This document shows positions 54,729 through 64,000 of a stretch of 64,000 nt of DNA, piece after piece. How positions within the stretch are numbered: position 1 is the first letter of the stretch; the number at the start of each line of letters is the position of its first letter. Source of the DNA: Pseudomonas kilonensis. GTDB taxonomy: Bacteria; Pseudomonadota; Gammaproteobacteria; Pseudomonadales; Pseudomonadaceae. The stretch lies in the NCBI RefSeq assembly GCF_001269885.1, contig NZ_LHVH01000017.1:744001-808000 (forward strand), given 5' to 3'. A program made the translations under genes and the position numbers. The notes beneath the pieces are model-generated. The model had not been told where the DNA came from. It saw only the letters and a list, made by a program, of their open reading frames with translations, and did no database searches.

Positions 54729-55553
54729 ATGAGTCATCCCCAACTGAGCGATACGGCTCGCTATCTGCGGCGCCTGGGTTTCGATGCCCCTCCAGCGCCG
54801 ACCCTCGACACGTTGCGTCAACTGCAAGGGCGCCATACTGCCGAATTCCCTTTTGAAACCCTGTCGACGTTGCTGCGTCAACCCGTGCCCATCGACCTTG
54901 AATCGGTCGAGCGAAAAGTGTTCGAGCAAGGACGCGGCGGCTATTGCTATGAACTCAACCAATTATTTTTGGCGCTGTTGCTGGCGTTGGGTTTCGACGC
55001 CCGCGGCATCACCGGCCGCGTGGTGATGAATGCACCTGAAGGCACCTGGGCGGCCCGCACCCACCGGTTGAGCCTGGTGACGTTCGACGGCGTGCGCTAC
55101 ATCACCGACGTCGGCTTTGGTGGCATGGTGCCCACTGCGCCGTTGCTGCTGGACAGCCGTGAAGCACAAGTCACGCCCCATGAGCCGTACCGCATCGACA
55201 CCCATGCGGACGGTTACCTGCTGCGCGCCAACGTCGCCGACGAATGGCGGCCAATGTACCTGTTCGATCTGCAACGCCAGGAAGACATCGACTATACCCT
55301 CGGCAATTGGTACGTCAGCAGCCACCCGGAATCCCCGTTCATGGGCCGGTTGATGGTTGCACGCACCGGTGACGGGTTGCGCAAGACCCTGAACGGCAAC
55401 AGCTATGCGGTGCACCGGATAGGGCAGGAGAGCGAACGCCGGTTGATCACCGATGCCGATGAGTTGATCGACTTGCTCGAACAAGAGTTTGGCCTGCGCG
55501 TACCACCGCGCGAGCTGTTGCGGCCGGCGATCGTGGGGTTGCTTCAGCCATAA
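54729..55553 (+). CDS. nat: arylamine N-acetyltransferase
   Basis: A 274-residue cytoplasmic NAT that acetylates arylamines and hydrazines with acetyl-CoA. The Cys-His-Asp triad is seen in GRGGYCYELN, RTHRLSLV and TDVGFGG. The length is normal for the family. AAAGGA precedes the ATG. Single gene between the xthA fragment and the permease. Confidence 0.93.
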   Translation: MSHPQLSDTARYLRRLGFDAPPAPTLDTLRQLQGRHTAEFPFETLSTLLRQPVPIDLESVERKVFEQGRGGYCYELNQLFLALLLALGFDARGITGRVVMNAPEGTWAARTHRLSLVTFDGVRYITDVGFGGMVPTAPLLLDSREAQVTPHEPYRIDTHADGYLLRANVADEWRPMYLFDLQRQEDIDYTLGNWYVSSHPESPFMGRLMVARTGDGLRKTLNGNSYAVHRIGQESERRLITDADELIDLLEQEFGLRVPPRELLRPAIVGLLQP

Positions 55554-55597
55554 AAAAGGCTGTTGGCCGGGGGATTCTGTTCCTGTGTATGGCAACA

Positions 55598-55611
55598 AGT
55601 TGTATACAACT
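55598..55611. promoter_or_regulatory. palindrome upstream of the nucleobase permease
   Basis: AGTTGTATACAACT is a perfect 14-base palindrome about 68 bases before the ATG. TTGTATACAA cores are typical of GntR-family operators; no such regulator lies in the window. Confidence 0.5.
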
Positions 55612-55678
55612 CTATGGACATTTGTCCTGAGTTTTGAATACAGTGTGCCCATAACAAAAAACAGGGAACCCCCGCACC

Positions 55679-57199
55679 ATGAAAACGCCCCATGTTTCAC
55701 TCCCACGGCCCGAGGACGAAAACCTTGGCGTCGGCGCGAATATGGCTTACGGCCTGCAACATGTGTTGACCATGTACGGTGGCATCGTCGCCGTGCCGTT
55801 GATCATCGGCCAGGCGGCCGGGCTCTCGCCCGCGGACATCGGTCTGTTGATTGCCGCGTCATTGTTCGCGGGGGGCTTGGCAACGTTGCTGCAAACCCTC
55901 GGCCTGCCGTTTTTCGGCTGCCAACTGCCCTTGGTGCAGGGCGTATCGTTCTCGGGCGTGGCGACCATGGTGGCGATTGTCGGCAGCGGCGGGGAAGGCG
56001 GCTTTCAAGCCATCCTTGGCGCGGTGATCGCCGCGTCCCTGATAGGTCTGCTGATTACCCCGGTGTTTTCGCGCATCACCCGGTTCTTTCCGCCACTGGT
56101 CACCGGCATCGTGATCACCACCATCGGCCTGACCCTGATGCCGGTAGCGGCGCGTTGGGCGATGGGGGGCAACAGCCACGCCGCTGATTTCGGCAGCATG
56201 GCCAACATCGGCCTGGCGGCGGTGACCCTGGTGCTGGTGCTATTGCTGAGCAAAATGGGCAGCGCAACCATCTCGCGGTTGTCGATTCTGCTGGCGATGG
56301 TCATTGGTACCGTTATCGCCGTGTTCCTCGGCATGGCGGACTTTTCATCGGTCAGCCAAGGCCCGATGTTCGGCTTCCCGACACCGTTCCATTTCGGCAT
56401 GCCGACTTTCCACATCGCCGCGATCCTGTCGATGTGCATCGTGATCATGGTGACCCTGGTGGAAACCTCCGCCGACATCCTGGCCGTGGGCGAGATCATC
56501 GACACCAAAGTCGACTCCAAGCGCCTGGGCAACGGCTTGCGGGCTGACATGCTGTCGAGCATGATCGCGCCGATCTTTGGCTCCTTCACCCAGAGTGCCT
56601 TTGCCCAGAACGTCGGGCTGGTGGCGGTGACCGGGATCAAGAGCCGTTTCGTGGTGGCGACCGGCGGGGTGTTCCTGGTGGTGCTCGGCCTGCTACCGTT
56701 CATGGGCCGGGTGATCGCGGCGGTGCCGACCTCGGTGCTGGGCGGTGCCGGTATCGTGCTGTTCGGCACGGTGGCTGCCAGTGGCATCCGCACGCTGTCC
56801 AAAGTAGATTACCGCAACAACGTCAACCTGATCATCGTCGCCACCTCCATTGGTTTTGGCATGATTCCCATCGCCGCACCGAACTTCTATGACCATTTCC
56901 CGAACTGGTTCGCGACCATTTTCCATTCGGGCATCAGTTCTTCGGCAATCATGGCGATCGCGCTGAACCTGGCGTTCAACCACTTCACTGCGGGTAACTC
57001 CGACCAGCAATCGGTTTTTGCCGCTGGCACCGAGCGGGTGTTGCGCTATCAGGACCTGGCGGCGCTCCGTGAAGGTGATTACTTCAGCGATGGCAAGCTG
57101 CACGACTGCGATGGCAACGAGATTCCCGTGGTGGCGGAGCCTGTTCACGGGGCGGCGGAGCATGCACCGATCCGACTGAAAAGCAGTGAGCACGTCTGA
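55679..57199 (+). CDS. NCS2-family nucleobase (xanthine/uracil/urate) permease
   Basis: A 506-residue inner-membrane symporter with 14 hydrophobic segments. NCS2 hallmarks are GLQHVLTMYGGIVAVPLIIG, LPLVQGVSFSGV, LVETSADILAVGEI and SFTQSAFAQNVGLVAVTGIKS (the NxG signature). It fits the xanthine/uric-acid branch better than UraA, but the substrate cannot be fixed. A palindromic GntR-like site is upstream. Confidence 0.9.
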   Translation: MKTPHVSLPRPEDENLGVGANMAYGLQHVLTMYGGIVAVPLIIGQAAGLSPADIGLLIAASLFAGGLATLLQTLGLPFFGCQLPLVQGVSFSGVATMVAIVGSGGEGGFQAILGAVIAASLIGLLITPVFSRITRFFPPLVTGIVITTIGLTLMPVAARWAMGGNSHAADFGSMANIGLAAVTLVLVLLLSKMGSATISRLSILLAMVIGTVIAVFLGMADFSSVSQGPMFGFPTPFHFGMPTFHIAAILSMCIVIMVTLVETSADILAVGEIIDTKVDSKRLGNGLRADMLSSMIAPIFGSFTQSAFAQNVGLVAVTGIKSRFVVATGGVFLVVLGLLPFMGRVIAAVPTSVLGGAGIVLFGTVAASGIRTLSKVDYRNNVNLIIVATSIGFGMIPIAAPNFYDHFPNWFATIFHSGISSSAIMAIALNLAFNHFTAGNSDQQSVFAAGTERVLRYQDLAALREGDYFSDGKLHDCDGNEIPVVAEPVHGAAEHAPIRLKSSEHV

Positions 57200-57205
57200 C
57201 AAATC

Positions 57206-57340
57206 CCTGTGGCGAGGGAGCTTGCTCCCGCTGGGCTTTGTAGGAGCTGGCGAAGCCTGCGATCTTTTGATCTTTCGCTTGAGACTCAACTGTCAGGGGA
57301 AAGATCGCAGCCTCGTTGCACTCGACAGCTCCTACACAGT
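57206..57340. repeat. long palindromic repeat
   Basis: TAGGAGCTGGCGAAGCCTGCGATC and GATCGCAGCC...CGACAGCTCCTACA form the arms; same family as at 49611-49760. It lies between convergent genes. Confidence 0.75.
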
Positions 57341-57364
57341 GGGAGCGGTTAACCAGCGAATATG

Positions 57365-57398
57365 AAAAAGCCTGTGATCATTGATCACAGGCTTTTTT
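57365..57398. terminator. bidirectional terminator
   Basis: AAAAAGCCTGTGATCA / TGATCACAGGCTTTTTT, a 15-bp perfect stem between convergent genes. Confidence 0.88.
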
Positions 57399-57417
57399 GT
57401 GCCACCCGGAAGGCTGA

Positions 57418-57768
57418 TTACCAGCGACCGTAATGACCACGAGGCGGGCCATAGTAGTAGCCCCGTGGTGGCCCGTAATACACCGGCGCTGGGCGATAGT
57501 AGATCGGTCGCTCTACATACACCGGCTGCGGCTGGTAGTAGACCGGTGGTGGAGCCTGGTAGTAGACCGGCTGTGGCTGGACATAGACCGGTTGCTGCAC
57601 ATACACCGGCCGGTCACGGTTGATGAGGGCCGAGCCAACGATGGCCGAACCGACGATGGCGCCAAACACTGCGGGCCCCTCCCAACCACCACGACCGTGG
57701 GCGGATGCCTGGCCGGTGACCGCGAGTGCCCCCAGGAGCAGGGCGATGATGGGAAGTTTACGATTCAT
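57418..57768 (-). CDS. small exported Tyr/Pro-rich repeat protein
   Basis: A 116-residue protein from the ATG at 57768: a signal peptide ending GQASAH, a glycine-zipper-like segment (GAIVGSAIVGSALIN), then a low-complexity tail of PVYV/QPVYY repeats and a C-terminal RGYYYGPPRGHYGRW. Such proteins in pseudomonads are of unknown function, possibly cell-surface. No family motif that would suggest an enzyme. Confidence 0.75.
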   Translation of the reverse strand: MNRKLPIIALLLGALAVTGQASAHGRGGWEGPAVFGAIVGSAIVGSALINRDRPVYVQQPVYVQPQPVYYQAPPPVYYQPQPVYVERPIYYRPAPVYYGPPRGYYYGPPRGHYGRW

Positions 57769-58031
57769 GGCTGTTCCTCGTTTCGGCCCCGACGCCTGTG
57801 GTCTGCAACAGACCCGATGAGAGTCGCGGGGATACTTGCTATGACAGCGATTTTCTCGGGATTTGCGACGCCGTTGGGTAAATATTGTGTAAGGTCTGTA
57901 GCGCTTTTCTTTACCGCGCCGCGTCATCCGGGGGCCTGAGACCGGGCCGGGGGCTGGCGGTATCATCATCGAATAAAACCTTTCGCAGCGGTGATTCCGT
58001 CTGTCCGAAAGTGAATTGCAAGGAGACACGC

Positions 58032-58853
58032 ATGCAGATCAATCCCAACAAAGACACCCAACTGTGCATGTCGCTATCGGGGCGTCCCGGAAATTTCGGC
58101 CTGCGCTTTCATAATCACCTGTATGAACAATTGGGCCTGAATTTCTATTACAAGGCGTTCAGCAGCCAGGATTTGCCTGGAGCTGTGGGCGGTATCCGTG
58201 CCCTGGGGATTCGTGGATGCGGCGTGTCGATGCCGTTCAAGGAAGCCTGCATAGCCCTGGTGGACGAGCTGGATCCTTCTGCCGCGGCGATCCAGTCCAT
58301 CAACACCATCGTCAATACCAACGGCCATCTGAAGGCCTACAACACTGACTACATCGCCATCGCCCAGTTGTTGCAAAGCCACGCGGTGCCCAAGGACTCG
58401 ACCTTTGCCTTGCGTGGCAGCGGCGGCATGGCCAAGGCTGTGGCCAGTGCCTTGCGCGATGGGGGCTACAAGAACGGGCTGATCGTTGCCCGCAATGAAG
58501 CCGCCGGGCGAGCCCTGGCCGAGTCCCTGGGTTATGAATGGCAAGCTGACCTGGGCACCCGGCGGCCACAGATGCTGATCAACGTCACGCCGATCGGCAT
58601 GACCGGCGGCCCGGAGGCCGACCAGTTGGCGTTTGAGCCCGAGACCATCGCTGCGGCTGATACCGTGTTCGATGTCGTGGCGATCCCGTCAGAAACGCCA
58701 CTGATCGTGCGCGCCCGGGCCGAAGGCAAGCGGGTCATCACCGGGCTGGAAGTCATTGCGATCCAGGCCCTGGAGCAGTTCGTTCTATATACCGGCGTGC
58801 GGCCCAACCTGGAGCAATTTGAAAAAGCCGTGGCCTTCGCCCGATCGGCGTAG
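58032..58853 (+). CDS. shikimate dehydrogenase-like protein (SDH-L type)
   Basis: A 273-residue NAD(P) oxidoreductase of the AroE superfamily, closest to the H. influenzae HI0607 SDH-L group (MQINPNKDTQLCMSLSGRPG, FGLRFHNHLYEQLGLNFYYK). The catalytic Lys is in SMPFKEACI and Asn/Asp in NTDYIA. The nucleotide loop reads LRGSGGMAKAV, without the usual GxGG-xx-R/K, as in that group. Physiological role probably differs from AroE. ATG at 58032 after AGGAG. Confidence 0.85.
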   Translation: MQINPNKDTQLCMSLSGRPGNFGLRFHNHLYEQLGLNFYYKAFSSQDLPGAVGGIRALGIRGCGVSMPFKEACIALVDELDPSAAAIQSINTIVNTNGHLKAYNTDYIAIAQLLQSHAVPKDSTFALRGSGGMAKAVASALRDGGYKNGLIVARNEAAGRALAESLGYEWQADLGTRRPQMLINVTPIGMTGGPEADQLAFEPETIAAADTVFDVVAIPSETPLIVRARAEGKRVITGLEVIAIQALEQFVLYTGVRPNLEQFEKAVAFARSA

Positions 58854-58859
58854 GCGCTG

Positions 58860-59507
58860 CTATTCCAGCCGCGACAGGCGTTCTTCCAGGGCCGCGATCC
58901 GGGCTTCGAGTTCTTCGATGCGCTCCAGCGAGACACCACCGCCGGCGCCGCGCTCTACCGGGTGCTGGCGGGCGGCGAGAATGGCCTCGATGTCCGCCGG
59001 ATCGCCCATGGCATGCACATAGCGGTCTTCGCGCTGGCCGGCCTGGCGTGGCACCAGCAGCGCCAGCCCCCGGGCGATCAGGCGTTCAAGCTGGTGCACG
59101 ACTTGTTCGGCGTCTTCGAAGTCATGCATCCGTCCGCTGCGGGTCAGTAGCTCATTGACCGTTTGCGGGCCACGCAGGAACAGCAGGCCCATCAGGATCA
59201 CCTGGGCCGGCACCAGCTCCAGGGCTTTGTCGACCCTATGCTCCCAGCGGTCGGCGCGGCTGCCCATCACCAGTTTGGTAAAGCCGCGACCTTCCAGTGC
59301 CCGCAGGCTCTGGCCGACCTGGCCGGGGTTGAGGTTCATCACCGGTTCGCGGCTGGTTTTCTGGTTGCAGGCCAGTACCAGGGCGTTGAGGGTCAGCGGG
59401 TAGGTCTCGGGGTTGGTGGCCTGTTTCTCGACCAGCGCGCCGAGGATGCGGATTTCCGTGCTATTGAGCCGCGGTTCTTCAGCCTGCTGTTGTTCTTCGA
59501 TGCTCAT
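58860..59507 (-). CDS. yceH: YceH/DUF480 family protein
   Basis: A 215-residue protein of two tandem winged-helix domains. The N-terminus [36 protein letters not shown] is the diagnostic YceH segment, and it ends in a coiled coil ([16 protein letters not shown]). Function unknown. Stop codon is 6 bases from that of the convergent shikimate dehydrogenase-like gene. Confidence 0.92.
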   Translation of the reverse strand: MSIEEQQQAEEPRLNSTEIRILGALVEKQATNPETYPLTLNALVLACNQKTSREPVMNLNPGQVGQSLRALEGRGFTKLVMGSRADRWEHRVDKALELVPAQVILMGLLFLRGPQTVNELLTRSGRMHDFEDAEQVVHQLERLIARGLALLVPRQAGQREDRYVHAMGDPADIEAILAARQHPVERGAGGGVSLERIEELEARIAALEERLSRLE

Positions 59508-59637
59508 CGCGCGTTCCCTATGCTGTGGAAGCCGCCTAGCCTAATCCTTGCGCAATAAAAGACAAGCCGTGCAACAAGCCGTGGCTATAATCGCAGCCGT
59601 TTGATTCATTCTTTCCTGCCACCTGCATGAGATTGCC

Positions 59638-60147
59638 ATGACTATTTCCCTGTACGCCGCTTCCGTCCCGGTTTTCAAGCAGATGCTCAACGCGTTGAGC
59701 GACGTTCTGAACAAGGCCGAAGCCCACGCCACCGCGAAGAACATCGACCCGAACGCCTTCCTGCAAGCCCGCCTGTACCCGGACATGTTCCCGTTGGTGC
59801 GCCAGGTGCAGATCGCGGTGGACTTCGCCAAAGGTGTGTCTGCACGCCTGGCCGAGATCGAAGTGCCGAAGTATGAGGACAGCGAGACCACCTTCGCCGA
59901 GCTGCAAGCCTTGATCGCCAAGGTCCTGGCCTTTATCGACGGCATCAAGCCTGAGCAGATCGATGGCAAGGAAGGCATCGAAATCGTCACCCGTCCGGGC
60001 ACGCCGAAGGAAAAGCGCTTCAGCGGCCAGAACTACCTGCTGACCTACGGCCTGCCGCAGTTCTTCTTTCACGTCACCACCACCTACGCCTTGCTGCGCC
60101 ACAATGGCGTGGAAGTGGGCAAGCGCGACTACATGGGCGCGTTCTAA
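59638..60147 (+). CDS. DUF1993 family protein
   Basis: A 169-residue helical protein (MTISLYAASVPVFKQMLNAL, FLQARLYPDMFPLVRQVQ, NYLLTYGLPQFFFHVTTTYALLRHNGVEVGK). This is the DUF1993 family, related to DinB-like four-helix bundles. No known activity. Transcribed alone with a terminator after it. Confidence 0.9.
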   Translation: MTISLYAASVPVFKQMLNALSDVLNKAEAHATAKNIDPNAFLQARLYPDMFPLVRQVQIAVDFAKGVSARLAEIEVPKYEDSETTFAELQALIAKVLAFIDGIKPEQIDGKEGIEIVTRPGTPKEKRFSGQNYLLTYGLPQFFFHVTTTYALLRHNGVEVGKRDYMGAF

Positions 60148-60160
60148 CCCCGCAGGCATG

Positions 60161-60201
60161 AAAAAGCCCGGGACGGTGTTGGCCGTTCCCGGGCTTTTTT
60201 G
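60161..60201 (+). terminator. terminator after the DUF1993 gene
   Basis: AAAAAGCCCGGGA / TCCCGGGCTTTTTT stem, T run of six. Confidence 0.88.
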
Positions 60202-60240
60202 TGGCTTCATATTTGGGTGATTCTGATCGACCGAGGCGCC

Positions 60241-60322
60241 TGCTTCGCGAGCAAGCCCGCTCCCACAAGGGTTATGTGGTGAATACAAAACCAATGTGGG
60301 AGCGGGCTTGCTCGCGAAGGCG
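60241..60322. repeat. REP doublet
   Basis: GCTTCGCGAGCAAGCCCGCT and the inverted GAGCGGGCTTGCTCGCGAAG separated by about 30 bases. Confidence 0.85.
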
Positions 60323-60363
60323 GTGGATCAGTTGTCACATAGGGTTGAGCTTGCCCCAATCCA

Positions 60364-61596
60364 TTACGCCGTACGCGCGAGCTTCTCTTCCTCACCCAGG
60401 CACGCCGCCGCTGTGAACAGCACATCCGTCGACGAGTTCAACGCCGTCTCCGCCGAGTCCTGCAGGACACCGATGATGAAGCCCACCGCAACCACTTGCA
60501 TGGCGATTTCGCTGGGAATGCCAAACAGGCTGCACGCCAGGGGAATCAGCAACAGCGAACCGCCGGCCACTCCAGATGCGCCGCAGGCGCAAATGGCCGC
60601 GACAACGCTCAGCAGCACCGCCGTTGGTATATCCACCGCGATACCCAGGGTATGCACGGCCGCCAGGGTCAGTACGGTGATGGTAATGGCAGCGCCCGCC
60701 ATGTTGATGGTCGCGCCCAGTGGGATCGACACCGAATAGGTGTCTTCGTGCAGGCCCAGGCGTTTGCTCAGTTCCAGGTTCACCGGAATATTCGCCGCCG
60801 AGCTGCGTGTGAAAAACGCCGTGATACCGCTCTCGCGCAGGCAGGTGAACACCAGCGGGTAGGGGTTGCGACGCAGTTTCCAGAACACGATGAGCGGGTT
60901 GACCACCAACGCCACGAACAGCATGCAGCCGATCAGTACGGTGAGCAGTTGCAGGTAGCCGAGCAGGGCGCCGAAACCGGAGGTCGCCAGGGTCGAGGCC
61001 ACCAGGCCGAAGATCCCCAGTGGGGCGAAGCGGATCACCAGGCGCACGATCACGGTCACGCCGTTGGACAGGTCTTCGAGCACGGTGCGGGTGGTCTGGC
61101 CAGCATGACGAATGGCGATGCCCATGCCGATGGCCCAGGCCAGGATGCCGATGAAGTTACCGTCCATCAGCGCCCGGACCGGGTTATCCACCACACTCAG
61201 CAGCAGGCTTTGCAGCACCTCGCTGATCCCACCGGGCGCCGTGACTGCGACGTCTTGGGTCGACAGCACGAGGCTGGAGGGAAACAGCGTACTGGCAACC
61301 ACCGCGACCACCGCTGCGGCGAAAGTGCCCAGCAGGTAGAGGAACAGAATCGGCCGGATATGGGTTTCCTGGCCATGCTTGTGGTTGGCAATCGATGCCA
61401 TGACCAGCACGAACACCAGGATCGGCGCCACGGCCTTGAGCGCGGACACGAAGACCTTGCCGATGAATGCGGTGGACTTCGCCACGTCGGGCGCCAGCCA
61501 TGCCAGGACAATACCGGCGATCAGACCGATGATGATTTGCGTCACCAGGCTGGTGCGTTTGAGGCGTTGCATAGGGGTAACGGACGAAGCTGTCAT
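60364..61596 (-). CDS. sstT: serine/threonine:Na+ symporter SstT
   Basis: A 410-residue dicarboxylate/amino acid:cation symporter family protein. The re-entrant loop signatures are seen in [20 protein letters not shown] and [16 protein letters not shown], the latter being the SstT/GltP NMxG site. The N-terminus ([19 protein letters not shown]) matches SstT. It imports L-serine and threonine with sodium. Single gene. Confidence 0.94.
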   Translation of the reverse strand: MTASSVTPMQRLKRTSLVTQIIIGLIAGIVLAWLAPDVAKSTAFIGKVFVSALKAVAPILVFVLVMASIANHKHGQETHIRPILFLYLLGTFAAAVVAVVASTLFPSSLVLSTQDVAVTAPGGISEVLQSLLLSVVDNPVRALMDGNFIGILAWAIGMGIAIRHAGQTTRTVLEDLSNGVTVIVRLVIRFAPLGIFGLVASTLATSGFGALLGYLQLLTVLIGCMLFVALVVNPLIVFWKLRRNPYPLVFTCLRESGITAFFTRSSAANIPVNLELSKRLGLHEDTYSVSIPLGATINMAGAAITITVLTLAAVHTLGIAVDIPTAVLLSVVAAICACGASGVAGGSLLLIPLACSLFGIPSEIAMQVVAVGFIIGVLQDSAETALNSSTDVLFTAAACLGEEEKLARTA

Positions 61597-61877
61597 AGCG
61601 GCATCTCTGATTTTATTGTGTGCGACGGTCGACGCGTCAGGGCAACAAGCGGGCAGGCCACATGAGCGGACCGTGAGAAAGTACGGCGTTTGCAGGCCGC
61701 GGACTTTATCACAGCCCGATGAAAAATCTGACGGACCTGTGACGATCCGTCACTCGGGTGTTCAAGCGCGTTTTGTCTGGTGGACGCATTCTGTTAGGCT
61801 TTGCCTTCATCACCTTTCTATACCCGCCAGCGAGCCCATGGGCTGACGCTGGTGTCGTCGTTTCGCTGGAGTTCTGC

Positions 61878-63038
61878 ATGTTGTTACCCATTTTCCTGTT
61901 GTCGGCTGCCGGTTTTACGGTGCTGACCACGGAATTCGTCATCGTTGGCCTGTTACCCTCTATCGCTCGCGACTTGCAGGTCACCATCCCCCAGGCCGGG
62001 CTGCTGGTGACGTTGTTCGCGTTTACGGTGGCGGCGTTCGGGCCATTCCTGACGGCCTGGTTCGCCCGCTTCGAGCGGCGCAAGTTGTTTATCAGCGTGC
62101 TGGTGATGTTCGGTCTGGCCAACATGCTCGCCGCAGTCGCCCCCAACATCTGGGTGATGGCCGTTGCCCGGTTGATCCCGGCCCTGGGTCTGCCGGTGTT
62201 CTGGGCGCTGGCCAGTGAAACGGCGGTGGACATTGTCGGGCCACAGTTGGCCGGGCGGGCCATCGCCCGAATCGGCTTTGGCATCGTCTGTGCCACGGTG
62301 TTCGGCATTCCTGTGGGCACGTTGATTTCCGATGCGTTTGGCTGGCGCAGCGCATTCGCGATCCTGGCGGTCATTGCCTTTGCCAAGGCCTTGCTGCTGT
62401 TTATCTACTTGCCGAAAACCAACCTGCACCAGCATCAGGTGAGTTTTCGTTCGCAATTCAAGATCCTGCGCAGCCCGTTGATGCAAGGGCATGTGCTGTT
62501 GTCGATCCTGGTGTTCAGCGGCATGTTCACTGCCTACACCTATCTGGCAGATATCCTTGAGCGCCTTGCCGGATTCGATGGCACCCTGGTGGGCTGGTGC
62601 CTGATGGGCTTTGGCGCCGTCGGGCTGCTGGGCAATTCCCTGGGTGGTCGGGCGGTGGACCGGCATCCGTTGATCGCATCGATGGTCTTCTGCCTGTTCC
62701 TGATCGGCGGCATGGTGGCGTTGGTGCCGAGCATTCATTCGCCCCTCGCGCTGGCGGCGGCGATGGGCATCTGGGGCGTGACCCAGGCGGCCTTGTTCCT
62801 GGTCAGCCATGTGCGGCTGATGAAGGCGGCCCCGCAGGCCCCGGCCTTTGCCGCCTCGTTGAACATCGCCGGGGCCAACCTGGGGATTGGCCTGGGGGCG
62901 ATGGTCGGTGGCCGGGTCATCGATACCCTGGGCTTGGGCAGTGTCGGGTTTGCGGCGGCCGGGTTCATCTTCGTATCGATCCTGCTGGCGTTGCTGCTGA
63001 TGACCTTCAAGCCCCGCGCCACCTGCATGGATAGCTAA
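61878..63038 (+). CDS. MFS transporter (DHA1, AraJ-like)
   Basis: A 386-residue 12-TM transporter from the ATG at 61878 (MLLPIFLLSAAGFTVLTTEF), with GGAG at 6-base spacing. TTEFVIVGLLPSIARDL and WFARFERRKLFI (loop 2-3) place it with AraJ/YdhP-like exporters. Substrate unknown. The open frame upstream to 61758 lacks family resemblance. It converges with the NhaR-like gene, overlapping by 4 bases. Confidence 0.83.
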   Translation: MLLPIFLLSAAGFTVLTTEFVIVGLLPSIARDLQVTIPQAGLLVTLFAFTVAAFGPFLTAWFARFERRKLFISVLVMFGLANMLAAVAPNIWVMAVARLIPALGLPVFWALASETAVDIVGPQLAGRAIARIGFGIVCATVFGIPVGTLISDAFGWRSAFAILAVIAFAKALLLFIYLPKTNLHQHQVSFRSQFKILRSPLMQGHVLLSILVFSGMFTAYTYLADILERLAGFDGTLVGWCLMGFGAVGLLGNSLGGRAVDRHPLIASMVFCLFLIGGMVALVPSIHSPLALAAAMGIWGVTQAALFLVSHVRLMKAAPQAPAFAASLNIAGANLGIGLGAMVGGRVIDTLGLGSVGFAAAGFIFVSILLALLLMTFKPRATCMDS

Positions 63039-63931
63039 GCGCTGAACAACTCGCGACGGGCGCCTTCGGCAATCGCGACGATGCCGGGGTGGCTGACCTT
63101 GCGCTCCACGGAAATGGCGTAGAAGGATTCGCTCACCGCATCGGTCTGGCCGATCACTTCTACGCCGTACTGGCGCTTGACCTCTTCGGCGATCACGCTC
63201 GGGCCGATGAAAATCCCGCTGCCTGATTGGCCGAAGGCCTGCATCAATGCGCTGTCGTCGAACTCGCCGACGATGCGCGGCTGGATCTGTTGCTCGGCGA
63301 ACCAGCGCTGCAAGCGGCTGCGCACCACGGTTTCCGGCCCGGGAATCAGCAACGGAGCGTCATGCAGGCCATGAGGGAAATCCTGCCCGTAGCGTTCGGC
63401 CAGCGCGGCGGTGGCGAAAAAGCTGATCCCGCATTCCCCCAGCTTCTGGCTGTAGCCCTTGATGTCCAGGTGAGTCGGCATCGGGCTGTCGGAAATCACC
63501 AGGTCCAGACGCTGGATCGCCAGGTCCGCCAGCAGCCGTTCGAGCTTGTCCTCGCGACAGGTGATGCGCAGCGGCTCGTTCAACTCCATGGTCGGCGCCA
63601 ACAGCCGATAGACGATGGATTTGGGCACCACATCCGCGACCCCGACCCGAAACAGGGTTTGCTGCTCGTTGGGCTGGGCCCGCAACATCAGCTCCAGCTC
63701 GCCGCCCAGCTGAAACATGTGTTCGGCGTAGGGCAAGGTCTGGCGGCCGGCCTCGGTCAGTTCCAATTGTCGCCCGACACGGCGAAACAGCTTGAGGTTA
63801 TAGGTCTGCTCGAACAGGGAAATCTGCCCGCTGATGGTCTGTGGGGTCAGGTTCAACTGCTCGCACGCTCGCACGATGCTGCCGGTTTTTGCCACCACCC
63901 AGAAGTAATGCAATTGTCGGTAGTTGAGCAT
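63035..63931 (-). CDS. nhaR: LysR-family activator, NhaR-like
   Basis: A 298-residue LTTR. The N-terminal helix-turn-helix is NYRQLHYFWVVAKTGSIVRACEQLNLTPQTISGQI (in pieces: LHYFWVVAKTGS, LNLTPQTISGQI), characteristic of NhaR, which activates Na+/H+ antiporter and stress genes. The effector domain is normal (FRVGVADVVPKSIVYRLL, DSPMPTHLDIKGY). Regulated targets probably lie elsewhere; the adjacent transporter is convergent, not divergent. Confidence 0.82.
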   Translation of the reverse strand: MLNYRQLHYFWVVAKTGSIVRACEQLNLTPQTISGQISLFEQTYNLKLFRRVGRQLELTEAGRQTLPYAEHMFQLGGELELMLRAQPNEQQTLFRVGVADVVPKSIVYRLLAPTMELNEPLRITCREDKLERLLADLAIQRLDLVISDSPMPTHLDIKGYSQKLGECGISFFATAALAERYGQDFPHGLHDAPLLIPGPETVVRSRLQRWFAEQQIQPRIVGEFDDSALMQAFGQSGSGIFIGPSVIAEEVKRQYGVEVIGQTDAVSESFYAISVERKVSHPGIVAIAEGARRELFSA

Positions 63932-64000
63932 GGATTCACCGATGTTCGTAAAAACCGAAGTATAACCGCTGAAAATACGAATTTTCCTGAACTATTCGCG

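Noticed and set aside
60496..61665. 389-codon open frame on the + strand
   Set aside because: Antisense to sstT with shadow composition.

Overview
The window is a GC-rich chromosomal segment of a Pseudomonas, most likely of the P. fluorescens group. The signs are the gene order gap - mfd - csiV - nagZ, the block mlaA - rssB - rssC - tal - dusA, the lolCDE, sthA, queF and sstT genes, and many copies of a REP sequence whose arms read GTGGGAGC(G/A)... and ...CTCGCGA, typical of fluorescent pseudomonads.

Layout. 1-9 kb: end of nagZ, an SNF2/SWIM helicase, csiV and mfd in one leftward operon, then divergent gap. 9-18 kb: MHS-family transporter, apbE, sthA, a pilZ-gdpD pair and lolCDE. 18-28 kb: a CopRS-like two-component system divergent from a copper-binding cupredoxin, queF, a DUF4404 gene, a degenerate HAD protein, mlaA, rssB-rssC, tal and dusA.

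28.1-37.3 kb is an accessory island placed at the 5' end of dusA. A displaced, diverged copy of the first codons of dusA lies at 37207-37281. The island holds BrnTA, a RelE/ParE-type toxin with its antitoxin, spanin (Rz/Rz1) remnants of a phage, a GrlR-like protein, a phage-type adenine methyltransferase, a DarT / NADAR ADP-ribosylation pair, a wrecked umuDC operon that still has a perfect LexA box, and an AT-rich pair of unknown genes, one with a HEPN-like RNxxxH motif. I see no integrase or recombinase. Just outside lie a PPP-family phosphatase and a YhfG-Fic module, so the region is dense in toxin-antitoxin and defence-like genes.

40-49 kb: an RcnR-type repressor with the RcnA exporter, an AraC regulator divergent from a zinc alcohol dehydrogenase, an MFS exporter, an ArsN2-like acetyltransferase convergent with a chromate transporter, and a secreted RNase T2. 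Two tandem REP arrays occur here (40.2-40.7 and 44.4-44.9 kb). 49.9-54.3 kb: a diguanylate cyclase and a GGDEF-EAL protein. 54.4-64 kb: a broken xthA fragment, nat, an NCS2 nucleobase permease, a small secreted Tyr/Pro-rich protein, an SDH-L-type shikimate dehydrogenase, yceH, a DUF1993 gene, sstT, an MFS transporter and an NhaR-like LysR regulator.

All functional calls come from reading translations and motifs by eye; no database search was run.
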